In this document: positions 48,121-59,152 of the stretch, piece after piece
Position numbering within the stretch: position 1 is the stretch's first letter
How the letters are laid out: each line of letters starts with the position of its first letter
NCBI GenBank assembly: GCA_050084515.1
Contig: CM114274.1
Coordinates: 5,394,001-5,458,000 of the forward strand
DNA length: 64,000 bases
Direction: 5' to 3'
From: Blasia pusilla
Taxonomy: Eukaryota > Marchantiophyta > Marchantiopsida > Blasiales
Made by a program: the position numbers and the translations under genes
The notes under the pieces: model-generated
Databases searched by the model: none
What the model saw: the letters and a program-made list of their open reading frames with translations, nothing else
Told to the model about the DNA's origin: nothing

Positions 48121-48275
48121 GTAAAATGCTCTATGAATGTTACATATCATCTGTTGAAATACCAAAATTACTTTTGTGAGTTTGATCAGTAAGACTTACT
48201 TATGACTTTTTTTTCACATTTTATTTTAGATAATATCTTGGAAATTTGTAATGCAGTAATTCCTTGCATAACACA

Positions 48276-48335
48276 AATCATTAAACCAATATCTGACTAT
48301 AGATCAATCTATAGTCAGATATTGGTTTAATGATT
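48276..48335. repeat. Perfect 29-base palindrome, 2-base spacer
   Basis: Arms 48276-48304 and 48307-48335 are exact reverse complements (starting AATCATTAAACCAATATCTG) around CA. It lies about 155 bases beyond the truncated right end of copy C. Confidence 0.95.
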
Positions 48336-50094
48336 GAGGGACAAGTTTCTGAATTTAGGAAGATAGGAAGAGATTAAGAGAGGAGGGAGTGATTTTCTAC
48401 ATAAAGGGGAATAGGAAAGTTTTTTAAAGTTTCCAAGTAAGCAAGGGGAAAATTGAAAGGATGGATTCGGTATGTGCATACTTGTGTAGGAGAAATTATG
48501 GATTTGATGTTTATCATAATAAGAAATGTCTAGTCGTCTTTCTTGTATGAATCCAACATATGCCAAATGCACTTTTTTTTTGTCTTGGACAATCCACTGT
48601 AGTTAGGAAGTTCATGAATTTTAAAGTCTTACATAAAAGTCAAATTTGATATCATAGCCTCTTCAAGTTGAAGTTAAAATTATCCGAGGTATAATCTTCT
48701 TCAAAAAGTTAGATTGAAAATTTTTCTCTGATTTCAACAATAGATTTTAGAGAAAGTTGCAACCCCGTCTCATCATCTTATCCCACTGTATGATATCAGT
48801 CACAAATTAGGTACTAATTAGTCTCATTTTTTAACTCCGGTAGGTTCATTGAGCTTGATTTAAAAAATAAATAAATAAACAAAAATAAACCAATGGATAA
48901 TAAAAACCTTATATTTACATTTATCTCAAAATTTTGTTCTTCTTAATGTTGTATTTTAATATTTTCAAACACAAAATTTCAAATTTCTACATCTATACTA
49001 CGATATGAGGAGGGATTTGTTACTATTTAGGGTATTTTTTTCCCAAAGAAGTGAAGCCATTCTTTAAAAGGAATGTTCCCTTAAATTTAGTAGGCTCCTT
49101 TTAGTGAATATTTGCTTGAGTGAACCCTATGCATGAAAGGAGGTTTATTATTCTAAGATTGGGTCTTCTCTAGTAGAGAATACTTCTACTTGTGCATGTA
49201 TGAAAATTTCCTAATTTCTTGAGACTCACTTCAGTTTGGTTATTGTATTCCCTCAATGGTGTATAATGTCATACCTATCATCATTATATGCTTGTTTACA
49301 AACTATTTCTATACTATTTGGTATGCTCCTAATCTTTGACGCTACATATCAATATAAGGATTAAAATGTGATAAAATCTTAACCTTTTTAGTTCTTCCTA
49401 CGTACACCACTATTTTACACATTTTATCAATTATTGTTATTGTTTCATGAAAAAATTTTATTACAAAATAACAACCTAATGGCCTTGAGAACTTGAAACT
49501 AGAAGTGAAGAAAGTGTTTCATCAAAATAGGACATTGTATTGTCCTTACCATAGTTATTATTCGGGTTGGGAAAATAGCAATCACCATGGGTCCTAGAAT
49601 ATACACTAATTGAGTATATTGAGAAGTTGAGCAAAGATATGTCTGAATCACTGAATAATACTAAAGCCAAACCCACCTTCAACATGAGAGAATCTATGCC
49701 AAATACACCGTTAATAACATCATATTCTAACTTGTGTAAACCCATCTTCACCTTCTACACCAATTGCTCTACCAATCCATTTTCCTCAAGATGATCCCAA
49801 GATATAGTGCAATGGTCAAATAAGACCTTATCCTACGATGCCTAAAACTCAACTCATAACTTAGTAACCCCCTCAACTTTTGCACCTAAATGACTTCGTA
49901 CTTGACTAAGTCATTTGCAACTCCTTAATTTCACTTTTCCAGTAATGTCATGAGCAAAATCCACTTCAAGCAATGCTTGTCACATCTTAGGTAGAGTTCT
50001 ATCGCGTTGACAACATAGAGGGTCAACAAGTTTTTTGGGTGTAACTTCATCATAAGATTCAAGATGAGGTTGGCGACAGGTCCGTTGCGTCAAC
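48336..50094. other. AT-rich intergenic DNA
   Basis: No gene recognised. Open frames such as 49476-49751 (-) match nothing. Confidence 0.45.
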
Positions 50095-50195
50095 AGCCAC
50101 CTGGTAACCTGTGCACGCAAGTTACTGTTTGGAGGCTATTTTTGGAGGAAGAGCTTTTTGGCTCTTCCCAAGCCTATAAGAGAGGAATATATGTC
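50095..50195. repeat. LTR-like block shared with 35205-35305
   Basis: Contains GGTAACCTGTGCACGCAAGT, then GAAGAGCTTTTTGGCTCTTC and CCTATAAGAGAGG. The other copy has matching words in the same order. Probably U3/R sequence of another LTR family. Confidence 0.6.
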
Positions 50196-51591
50196 TTCTC
50201 AGATGTCTTTCCCAAGCCATCCTCCTTATGAGAAAGATGTGAGGGAGCAAGGGAGAATTTGTTGCATGCAAGTAGGCAAGTGAGTTGCCTCAACCTTGGA
50301 GACACATGTGTTGCGCTTGTGTATTGTCAAGAGTGGTGGGAATGTCATGAGAGAGAAGGGGAGAAGAACTTTAGGGTACATAGTCACTAGGGGGCTGTTA
50401 ATTAAACCATGGCTAAGTCACTAGGTGGCTAGGTCTCAAGGCAATTGATTAGGTCTCATTTAGGTCACAGGCGTTGAAAACCACGGGTCCCATATGGTCG
50501 GATGGAGACACTGTGTTAGACTATGGAGATAGGGTTAGGTCAGAAGAGCGGGGAGGAGATTCCAAGTGCACATGACTTAGTAGTCCAGAGCCATTATCGC
50601 TCTAAATCCGGGCACCTTGAGTAGTCACGTCCATAAGAAAGCGGGACAGTTAGAAAAGAGGATACATGGGCGGAGTTATTGGAGAGAGTTGCGTGGAAGG
50701 GGAGAGTGAGTTGGCACTTGAAAGGGTAACTAGTTTGTGCGCCATATGATGGTGTGCCAGCTCTAATAGTGAAGGGAGGAAGTTGTAGGGAGAAGGTGGA
50801 AAAATATGGGTAGGAGGAGGGCCACATAGGCTTGCATAGAGGCTCTAAGGAGTCAAGAGGCCGGGCCATCAAGGCCACGCAGAGAACAACCAAGACGGAT
50901 CACATAGGGGAGCGAGCCCAAGGTCAGACAAGAGGTCGGGCCGAGGGAGGTCCAAAGAGGCTAGGACAAGTTGGGTCTGTGAAGGAGGACGCCCGCATAG
51001 GACGGCATGCCAAGGAGAATATTAATATCCATCGACAGAGCTCCAATGAGGGGGAGTCCTTAGGATGGTATAGCCAAGTTGTAGGGAGTTGGGCTCGGAT
51101 AGGGGCACGCACTCGCGTAGGGCAGCGTGTCGACGGACTGGAGCAAGGAATGGTGAGAACGGGGAGGAGCCATTAAGGCTCCAAGGGAGGAGAGTCCCTC
51201 CATATGAGTGGTTGTCAAGTCTAGCTAGAGCATGCGATATATAGTGGTATGGTGCGCCGGTGTGCGATTACAACACTAGCTAAGTCATAGGATGTGTTGG
51301 TGGTGAATACGAGATTATATTCCTTGGGATTCATCTTGGATTCTTGGGAGGAGAACGTTGCCTCTCAACCAAGGTGGCTATCAAGTGATGGTTGGATGAG
51401 TTACGCGTGCAGTTTGCGCGACAAGGTGGTGGATCACGTGACAATACGATGATCATATTGGCAACATTCATGGGTGGTGTTAACTTGCCAAGAGAGTTTT
51501 GTAGGGGAACGCATATGCGGAGGACATCTTGGTAGCAGATAGTCCCACGGAGAGACATGCCATGGTTGGTATCCCTTCCCATGGTGCGCAG
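50196..51591. other. Left flank of copy B; possible remains of an older element
   Basis: Purine-rich, repeat-like sequence starting after the LTR-like block. An open frame at 50832-51176 (Arg/Gly-rich, no family) is not convincing as a gene. Copy B is inserted at its right end. It could be the 5' part of the older element whose 3' part is fragment F, but I saw no proof. Confidence 0.4.
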
Positions 51592-51595
51592 ACCT

Positions 51596-52109
51596 TGTCA
51601 CGTCTTTTAGGATAGATCGGTGAGATCTAGTAGAGCGCCTTCATGAGTAGTGGAGGACACGCTCAATAGGTGGAGGATGACCTGTTGAGGCCCCGAGAAA
51701 CTTGAGAGAGCAGGTTTCCCCTTTGTTTCGGCTCATTTGGAGCCATATTGAGGAACTTATTATTTTAGGTAAGTACCATCTTGAGTATATGATCGACTTT
51801 CTATTTTTGGAAAGTAGCCATTGACCTCCTACATCAGGTCAAGAGCCAAGGAGGTGACTTCGGAGAATAAGTTATCATGGAGAGAGCTTGGAAGAGGGGA
51901 GGGGTATACCTCAAGGAGAGAGAGCTTGAGAGCTCATTCTCTCTTTGTTGAACCTCTTGGCATGAGGTGGCGGAGCTATGACCCCTTGCTTTGTGAGTGT
52001 AACCCAAGCCTCTCATTAGGAGAGTGGGTTTTGTTTGACATGAGAGATAGTGAACACCTTTGAGAGCTATGGTATGAGATGGTGTAGAGAGAGATTGGAT
52101 CTTACTTTA
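51596..52109 (+). repeat. Copy B, terminal repeat A1
   Basis: About 514 bases from TGTCACGTCTTTTAGG to GGATCTTACTTTAC. It is followed directly by the leader, not by a B block. Confidence 0.92.
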
Positions 52110-53400
52110 CAAAGAGAGAGTAAGAGAGCTCCATGAGGGAGCTCGCAGGTCATTTGCTGTTTTTGCAGGTTGGGGACCCTGTTCCCCGTTCAACGGCTCA
52201 TGGTAGTGCTGACCAAAGCAAGGGCTGGTTTGATTGTTCTTTGCATTTGCCGATTTTTTGTGTGGAAGAGTGGCGCGCGGAAGCGCTGCCCAATTTCTGA
52301 TAGGGATTGACAAAGGGGGTGGATTGCCCCATGCTTGTGGTCTTGGGTGCACCATGTAGCTTGCTAATTTGTATTTTTATAGGTTTTATTTACATTTTGG
52401 TTGGGAGAAATCAGCGCGAAAGCGTTGCCGAATTTTATGTAGAGACATTGGGCTTTACAACAGTCCCCGTCAATTTTTACTAGAATGTCCAATTCCAAAT
52501 ATTTTTGACGCTATTGTAGATCATGAAGCTGTGCACGTTGTGCATTAAACGATGCGCAATTTGGAGTTGCAAGTAAAAAAATATGGTCAATCTTGAAAAA
52601 TTGCCATTGCTAGGCGAATTTTAGGGTTAAATTGTTCAAACCATAAACCAGCCGCCACGTCGACGGCCGCCGTCACCGTCAGTGTCACCGTCACCGTTCA
52701 ACGGTCAAAAATCACCGTCGATGGTCAACCGTCACCATCAAAGGTCCACCGTCCACCAACCACCGTCGGCTGTTGCCTTTGCCCAACGTTGCTCAAAGAT
52801 GCATTCAGCCGTTGTCCACCATTTCGTTGCCATTGCCACCATTTCGCAGTGGAGGGTCTTCCACGACCACCGTTGATTCTCTGACTTGCGCCGCCACCAC
52901 GTACTTTGGTTTGGCTGCCACCATCATCGCAGTTTCGTCATCAACCAGTGATAAGTAGTTGTGTTGTGATAAGTAGCCGCTCGACGACGATCGAGTACCG
53001 TGCCGTGATGCCCGTAACCGCAACGCGCCGCCGATTGCCGCGCCGTGCCGCTCGTGGCCGCACCGCACCGTCTCAATCGCGGAGTCGCACCGTCATTGCG
53101 GAGCAGAGTTTTGGTTTATTGTTGATTGAGGAGGGTATGCCGCCGAGTGCCGCATCCCACCATCGGGGTGCGGCCGTTCGTGAGTCGTTCGTGCCGCCGC
53201 AACGCATCGTTCGTTGGCCGAACCGCTGACCGGCATCCATCAAGGAGTTTTAAGCAGCGTCAGTACGGGAGGAGTATGACTTGCTCATTGGGGGAGTTGT
53301 CTCCACGACCGAGTTGGGGTTGAGATTTGCAGTTGTTGAGGAGTGACATCGATATGTGTTCAGGTTACCCATTATGGTCATTTACCATATCGTGTGAGAG
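52110..53400 (+). other. Copy B, leader before Gag
   Basis: Aligns with the copy A leader. It includes the CCGTCA/CACCGTC-rich tract (about 52660-52780) and GCCGCC-rich DNA up to about 53.2 kb. No domain recognised. It is about 0.3 kb shorter than in copy A just before Gag. Confidence 0.6.
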
Positions 53401-54690
53401 GGGCATGAGGGCCATCACGGCATCCTTTCAGAATTTTGAGAGGCATGGTAGTGGACCTGAGAGTAGCTCTGAAGGGTTTATCCGGAGTGGTGCGAGGTTC
53501 GAGGGTCTCCACGTGAGAGACCACCTCGATCTCCTTCTGTATCGTCTTCAGATGAGGGGGAGCGTGTAGAGGAGTTTGTGAGCACATCGCCACACATTGT
53601 GAGTGGTCCTACCAGTTGGACGTACGAGATGGACGATCGGGGTAGAGGATCGCATAGGTTTTCAGGTGCAGTAGGCACGATTGAGTTGCATGATTTCATA
53701 GCAGAGTTTAGGAGTTGGTGCGACTCCCGGCGGGCCAAGAACCATAGAGAGTTCAACCCATTTACAACATGGAACGGTATGTTCCAGCATTCAGAGGGGG
53801 CGCCCATGGACGATTACCATGAGTTCTCTCAGAGATATGCACGTGAGATCGAGGCGTGGAGGCTCAACTATGACCCACATTATGTGTCATGGACGGAGCC
53901 ATTCCCAAATGAGGAGGAGGAGTCAAGAGAGGCTACTTCCTCTTCCACTAGTGACATTTTAGGAGGGGTCATTCGCATGGGAGCAGTTGCACTGTCTAGT
54001 CGGGTTCGTCCCAGGTTTAACCCTGTGGTTGAGTTCTTTGCTGAGTTGAGGGCGAGCTACCAAGGGGTACGGATGGAGAAGTTGCGGAGCATCCACAACT
54101 TCCAAAGGCGCCCGAGTGAGAGTTTACGTGAGGCTTATACTCGCTTGCGCCGGTTGATCAACGTCACTCAGGGGGTGACAGAGGCTCAGGCTATCCAATC
54201 ATGATACGCGATGTTGGACCAGTCTACGGACACGGGTGGGGGAGGGGGTGCTTCTTATGAACACCTCCCCTACGTTGAGAGATGTTTTCAGGATCGCCGA
54301 GAACATTGAGCGCAACATGGCGGAGGAGAGCGTAGCCACCATGGGTTTTGGGCGAGAGCAGTCACGATTGTCTCCACTACCTGTCCAGCAACGTGGACTC
54401 CAAGATAGGTTGATTGTGGCACCACGAGCTCCAAGAGGATATCGGGAGGCCGTGCCACAGAGACCTGCGCCTTCATATGCGGCTCAGCAGCAACCGCCTA
54501 CTATTACTTGTTGGTCATATGGTAGAGCCCATCATCAGCGCAATTGCACTTGTCAGGGTCATGGACATGTGCCTTAGCATGGAGGAGGAGATGGTGCTAC
54601 ACCAGGAGTTTTTCAGTGTGACTATTGTCAGAGGTATGGTCATACACGCGCCAGGTGTTTCAGTTTACATCCTGAGTAACCGAGGGCCAG
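53401..54690 (+). pseudogene. Copy B gag, broken
   Basis: Likely begins near the ATG at 53407 (MRAITASFQNFERHGSG), where copy A has ACG. Capsid-like region 53578-54204 with FNPFTTWNGMFQHSEGAPMD and NFQRRPSESLREAYTRLRRL. A TGA at about 54202 stands where copy A has TGG (Trp). Zinc knuckle 1 begins at 54509 and has lost its second Cys (CWSYGRAHHQRNC). Knuckle 2 (CDYCQRYGHTRARC, about 54617-54658) is intact. A one-base loss near 53490 and a frame change near 54220 break the protein. Confidence 0.83.
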
Positions 54691-54860
54691 AGAGGGCACC
54701 AGAGCGAGTAGCCGGTCCGGGTGGGCCTAGAGATTGTGTATCAGGTGGTCCCGTTGGGGGACGAGGAGCTGGAGTTTCCTGACAAGGTGGTGGAGCTGCA
54801 CGTGGAGGAGGTAGAGTTCTACCACCTAGACGCATCGAGGGAGATGCCAGGCGTGAGGCT

Positions 54861-55930
54861 ATGATGGATGCTCAAATACATCAGCTACAAGAGCAGATTG
54901 CAGCTATGGCATTGAGATTATCCGATGCCAGATTCGTGGCATCGACATCATATGAAGCACCCAGAGATATGGAGGATCCTGGTTGGATGTGCGGGGTTGC
55001 CCAGATGGAAGCAGTCGTAGTTGTGCTGTGTGGAGCAGCCGCAGAGTTGGATCCACAACGAGGGGAAGCCAGGAAACCGACCAGGCTTCCTCAATCTTTC
55101 ACGTTGTCTGAGGCGATGAGGACCCCATCGATGGGTCCTGATCATAGTTCCTGGAGAGTTGGTGATGTTGTTGGTGTGCAGTCACGCAGGGCGATGGGAG
55201 AAGCGAGTGCGACGACTCCTATTGTTGATGCTCATGAGGGGCATGTGTCGAGCACGTTGTTGGGGGCGGCCACCATTGTGTACCGCGCTCCTTTATTTTC
55301 TGCTTCCGATGTTATAACGTTGGGGGGTACGCCCGTCGAGGCTTTTCGGCTGGCCGCTACACTATGTGAGCATGGAGTTGGAGTTCCTGCATCACGTTCA
55401 CAGGTGATTGTAGAGGAGGTGATAGACCTGCCCTTGGAGAGGATGCTTGGGCCGTCCACGTCAAATTCATGGGAGGCTGCGGCTGCTAGGATGGCGGAGA
55501 TGCCCGCTAGACCCGCGATAGAGCGTGACATGGCTTCTCCTAGTGTTGTGTTGATGGATAAACAAGGAGAGGTCTTCTAGTTGGTGAGTCCCACAGGTAG
55601 AGCTTTTAGTCCGCAACGCGTCTTGTTGGATTCAAAAGCGCAACCCCTGATGTTGGAGAAAGCGTCATTCAGAGGATTGGGCTTGACGAGAGCCGATGTG
55701 GAGCGTTTTCCATTCCGGATACAGAAATCCTTGGGTGGAGCGAGTACCACATAGTATATCACCCAACAGGAGGTCATGGTGAAGATTTTCCCGGGACATC
55801 CTACATATGAGTCCGTGGTGCGAGCCAAGGCGATAATGACTGATGCAGAGTCCTACGACATCTTGGTTGGTGGAGCAGTGTTATACCCGATGGGGTTTTC
55901 CCTGGACTACTAGGAAGAGTCAGCGTCCTA
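54861..55930 (+). pseudogene. Copy B spacer and retropepsin-like protease
   Basis: A 240-codon open frame (54861-55580) of unknown function with MEDPGWMCGVAQMEA and a coiled-coil-like start (QIHQLQEQIAAM). After a TAG the same frame continues into VLLDSKAQPLMLE, SYDILVGGAVLYPMGFSLDY and SASYRLGWQSGDGR. This looks like an aspartic protease: the active-site D-S/T-G is DSK here (GAT TCA about 55629), which should be inactive. It would have processed the polyprotein. Stops at about 55757 and 55910 follow. The block from about 55072 to 56206 is absent from copy A. Confidence 0.7.
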
Positions 55931-56336
55931 CAGACTAGGATGGCAATCAGGTGATGGGCGCCTTAGCTCATTACCCGTTCGATTCACATATGCAGTGATC
56001 GAGCAACAGCCAGGAGAGATGACGACCTTAGTAGCATTTAGCAGTGCCATCACTTGGCCTAGTGATTTGATTGAGGGACATGTCCATGCATAGGATACTC
56101 TCGTTCCTGACATTTCTATGAAGAGGAGTGTTATGGTAGCCGCATCATTCCGTGGAGGAGAGGTGCCGTTGTGGGGCTCGACTGAGGAGCTTCAACGATT
56201 GGCAGATGAGCACGTGCAAATCGCGTGGAGCGAGGCGTTTGCATCGGAGCATGACGGGTCTGAGGAAACCGAGGTAGCAGGGAGTGCTACGATGACACCC
56301 TTGGATACCACACCCATTTTGTGGTGTACCCCGTAG

Positions 56337-57300
56337 GAGGGTATTCGAGTGTTAGATCTCTTTGGAGGAATTAGCACCGGGCTAGCTCCTATTTTGCACG
56401 CAAGGGTGCGAGTACAAGAGTACTTATATGTGGAGAGTGATGATGTTGTGAGGCGCATCTCACTACGACATGTGGCGCAATTATGCCTACGTTTTCCCGA
56501 CTTATTGTCTGCGTCCGCGGTACAGGGATACCAGACCTCCCTACCGAGGGATATTTCGTTGTTGGTGGCGCAAGACTTAGAGCGGGTAGGGACGATTGAT
56601 TTGGTCATTGCCAGTTGGCCATGTCAGGGCCAATCGAGTGTTGGACGAGGCAGCGGGTTGGCTGACATTCGGTCCACGTTGTTTTGGGAGATGTTGAGGG
56701 TCTTATGGTAGTTGAGGAGCACCAGCCTTGTTCTCTAGCCTACATTCTGGAGAATGTGCCCATCGTAGGAGACTCTAGGTCACGGATGGTGACAAGTGCG
56801 TGCTTGGATCGGCCCAGCAGTGTTCTTGGATGCGGCGAGTGTAGGTTCTAGAGCCCATCGCCCGCGTCTATGGTGGACCAACTTGGTGCCCCATGCGGTG
56901 TTACGGAGGGCGAATGCAAGAGTGGAGTGCCCCTCCCATTTGTTAGTGGATTCCATTCTGGATCCAGGTCGTCAATCACAGGAAGTGAGGCACGATGATC
57001 GACCACTGTTGACTGTGGTCAATAGGGTATGTAGGCTGCTAGCAGCCTTTCCCACGTTTGTGAGTTTTCCCGCTTCTTATGCATACAAGGAGGCCGGTCC
57101 TGGCTTGGTTTGGGATTACTAGGTTCAAAGGTTGGTGGAGCCCAATGCCAATGAGAGAGAGCGGGCGATGAGATTTACCCCAGGAGTGACGGCAGTCCCG
57201 TCAGTACCAGAGGCATCACGACGCCATGTCTTGGGTCAAGCGATGGTCCTAAACTGCTTGACATGGATCTTCAGCTTGGGAATGGCTGAGCAACATCAGA
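56337..57300 (+). pseudogene. Copy B cytosine-5 DNA methyltransferase domain
   Basis: Motif I LDLFGGISTGLAPIL (about 56352); a motif II-like acidic site YLYVESDDV; motif IV IDLVIASWPCQGQSS with catalytic Cys at 56622-56624 and GRGSGLADIRSTLF after it; motif VI LENVP (about 56745-56760); motif VIII-like GSRAHRPRLWWTNL; then a target-recognition-sized stretch; motif IX-like RERAMRFTPGVTAVP and motif X-like RRHVLGQAMVLNCLTWIF. The C5 methyltransferase order is preserved over about 960 bases. A TAG before motif I, a frameshift after motif IV restored before VIII, and a TAG near 57120 disable it. The short target-recognition region resembles prokaryote-like or DNMT-type single-domain enzymes, without BAH, UBA or chromo domains. 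Confidence 0.92.
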
Positions 57301-57588
57301 TGCGATCGCGACAGATCACAACGGCTGGTGAGCCCCATGCCTACCAAGACGGTGGAGGCAGTGGCTGGGAGCGAGACCGAAGGAGATCGACACACCAGGG
57401 GAGATCGAGAGAGACACCCTTGGACTTCTTGGGATGTTTTGTAGGTAAGCTAGGAGATGATAGCCACATCATTGAGCGTCGTTCCGGGCACTGCATGTGG
57501 AGGAAATCAGAGTTTGCAGTTGACTACATGAGAGCGGTCGAGTGTTGTTGTTCGAGACGGGGTTGCACCATAGCAACCACCGATATCC

Positions 57589-58615
57589 GTGCCGGAGAGT
57601 CCTACCGTAGTCACAATGGAGACTTGGGAGCCGGATATGGGCCCTAAGTTGACAGGAGGAGAGCGGCGCCGAATACATCACTTCCTCAAGAGTTATAGGA
57701 GCTGCTTTGCGTTTAGGATGGAGGATTTGGGTACGCTGAAGGGACTAGGGATCCGCATTGAGTTGTCGAATGATACGCAGATCTTCCGAAAACCCTATAG
57801 GTATAGTGATATGGAGAGGGCTCTGATTCAGAATAGGAGCCAGGACTTGGTTGGAGCAGGACTAGTAGAGATATCGCATGGGGAGTATGCATCTGCCACT
57901 GTCATGCCCACCAAGAAGGATGTGCATGGCAACTGGACGGATAGGCGGACGTGTGGGGATTACCGACCTATCAATCAGCAGACGAAGTCCGATAGGTATG
58001 CCCTGCCCACCCCTGAGGAGATCTTTGATGTGATTGGTCATGCAAAGGTTTTCAGTTCATTGGATTTGCGAGCCGGAGACCATCAACTGCCTATCAGATT
58101 GGAGGACAGGCAGAAGACGACATTTTGGGGCATCGATCCTCACGGGAAGGATTGTTTGTACCAGTGGTGGTTCTTACCATTTGGTTTAAAGAACAGCCCG
58201 GCTGAGTTTCAGAGGGTCATGGATAGGATCTTTGATGGTCTGGATTTTGATAGGTATTATATTGATGACATCGTAGTCTTTAGCGCCACGGTTGAGGAGC
58301 ATGAGCGACATCTAGAGGAGGTGTTTCGACGATTGCAATTACATGGGCCGAAGCTACATCTAGGCAAGTGCAAGTTATTCTACGACCAGATTGAGTATTT
58401 GGGTCATACAATATACCCAGGGGGCCTTGGTGTTCAGCAGACAAAGGTTTAGGCTATTTCACGCATTCCACGCCCTACAGATGTAAGCCGTGTTTGCGCA
58501 TTCATGGGATTGGCAAACTTCTATCGGCGGTACGTCAAGGGATTCAGTTCGATTGCAAAGCTGCTGACCTTGCTGACCAAGATGGATTATGAGTGGCACT
58601 AGGGGGGATGAGTAG
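57589..58615 (+). pseudogene. Copy B reverse transcriptase
   Basis: Open frame 57589-58452 (287 codons) with RKPYRYSDMERALIQ, HGEYASATVMPTKKDVHGNW, RTCGDYRPINQQTKSDRYAL, SSLDLRAGDHQLPIRLED, WWFLPFGLKNSPAEFQRVMD and catalytic YIDD at 58258-58269. The hydrophobic residue before DD is Ile. The primer-grip and thumb parts follow (LGKCKLFYDQIEYLGHTIY). A TAG at about 58450 and another near 58602 interrupt it before RNase H. The tyrosine of LRAGYHQ in copy A is Asp here. Confidence 0.93.
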
Positions 58616-59130
58616 GAGCGAGCATTTCAGTTGCTCAAGGATAGGTTGACGTCCGCGCCCATCTTGAAGAGACCAATTAGGGGGCGTCCTTTCCAATTGC
58701 ACACAGATTGGAGCATGTTGGGGCTTGGAGCGGTGCTCACCCAACATGATGATGAGGGTAGAGAGTTCATGGTAGCTTACGCTAGCCGCTCAAACAACGC
58801 TGTAGAGGCAAAGTACAACTCGTATGAGGGTGAGTGCTTGGCTGGAGTGTGGGCTGTCGCGCATTTCAGGTGTTACTTATTCGGCAACCCCTTTACCATC
58901 ATCAACGGTCATCAACCACTGAAGTGGTTGATGGGGTTCGACAAGCTTACACGGAAGCTTGCGAGATGGGTTCTGTTATTGCAGGAGTATGCTTTTCAAG
59001 TGGTACATAGACCTGGGACGCTCAACCAGGATGCAAATGGGTTGAGTCGTAACCCATGCCCGAGTCAGCGAGATGCAACTGGAGCTAGATGGCATGGAGA
59101 GAGTTATGAGGAGTCAGTGCCATGATGGCA
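58616..59130 (+). pseudogene. Copy B RNase H
   Basis: FQLHTDWSMLGLGAVLTQHD (first Asp), NSYEGECLAGVWAVAHFRCY (Glu), TIINGHQPLKWLM (the usual Asp before H is Gly here) and NQDANGLSRNPCPSQ (last Asp changed within DANGLSR). RNase H removes the RNA strand during reverse transcription. In copy A the third acidic position reads DHPP. So catalytic residues are partly lost. Confidence 0.88.
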
Positions 59131-59152
59131 CGCGTCAAACTATTTAGGCATA

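Noticed and set aside
50832-51176. 114-codon Arg/Gly-rich open frame
   Set aside because: Low-complexity, purine-driven, no recognised domain; lies in repeat-like DNA beside copy B.
57300-57620. Programmed frameshift between methyltransferase and reverse transcriptase
   Set aside because: Copies A and B differ in relative frames here and both carry indels, so the frame change in copy B is more simply explained by decay.
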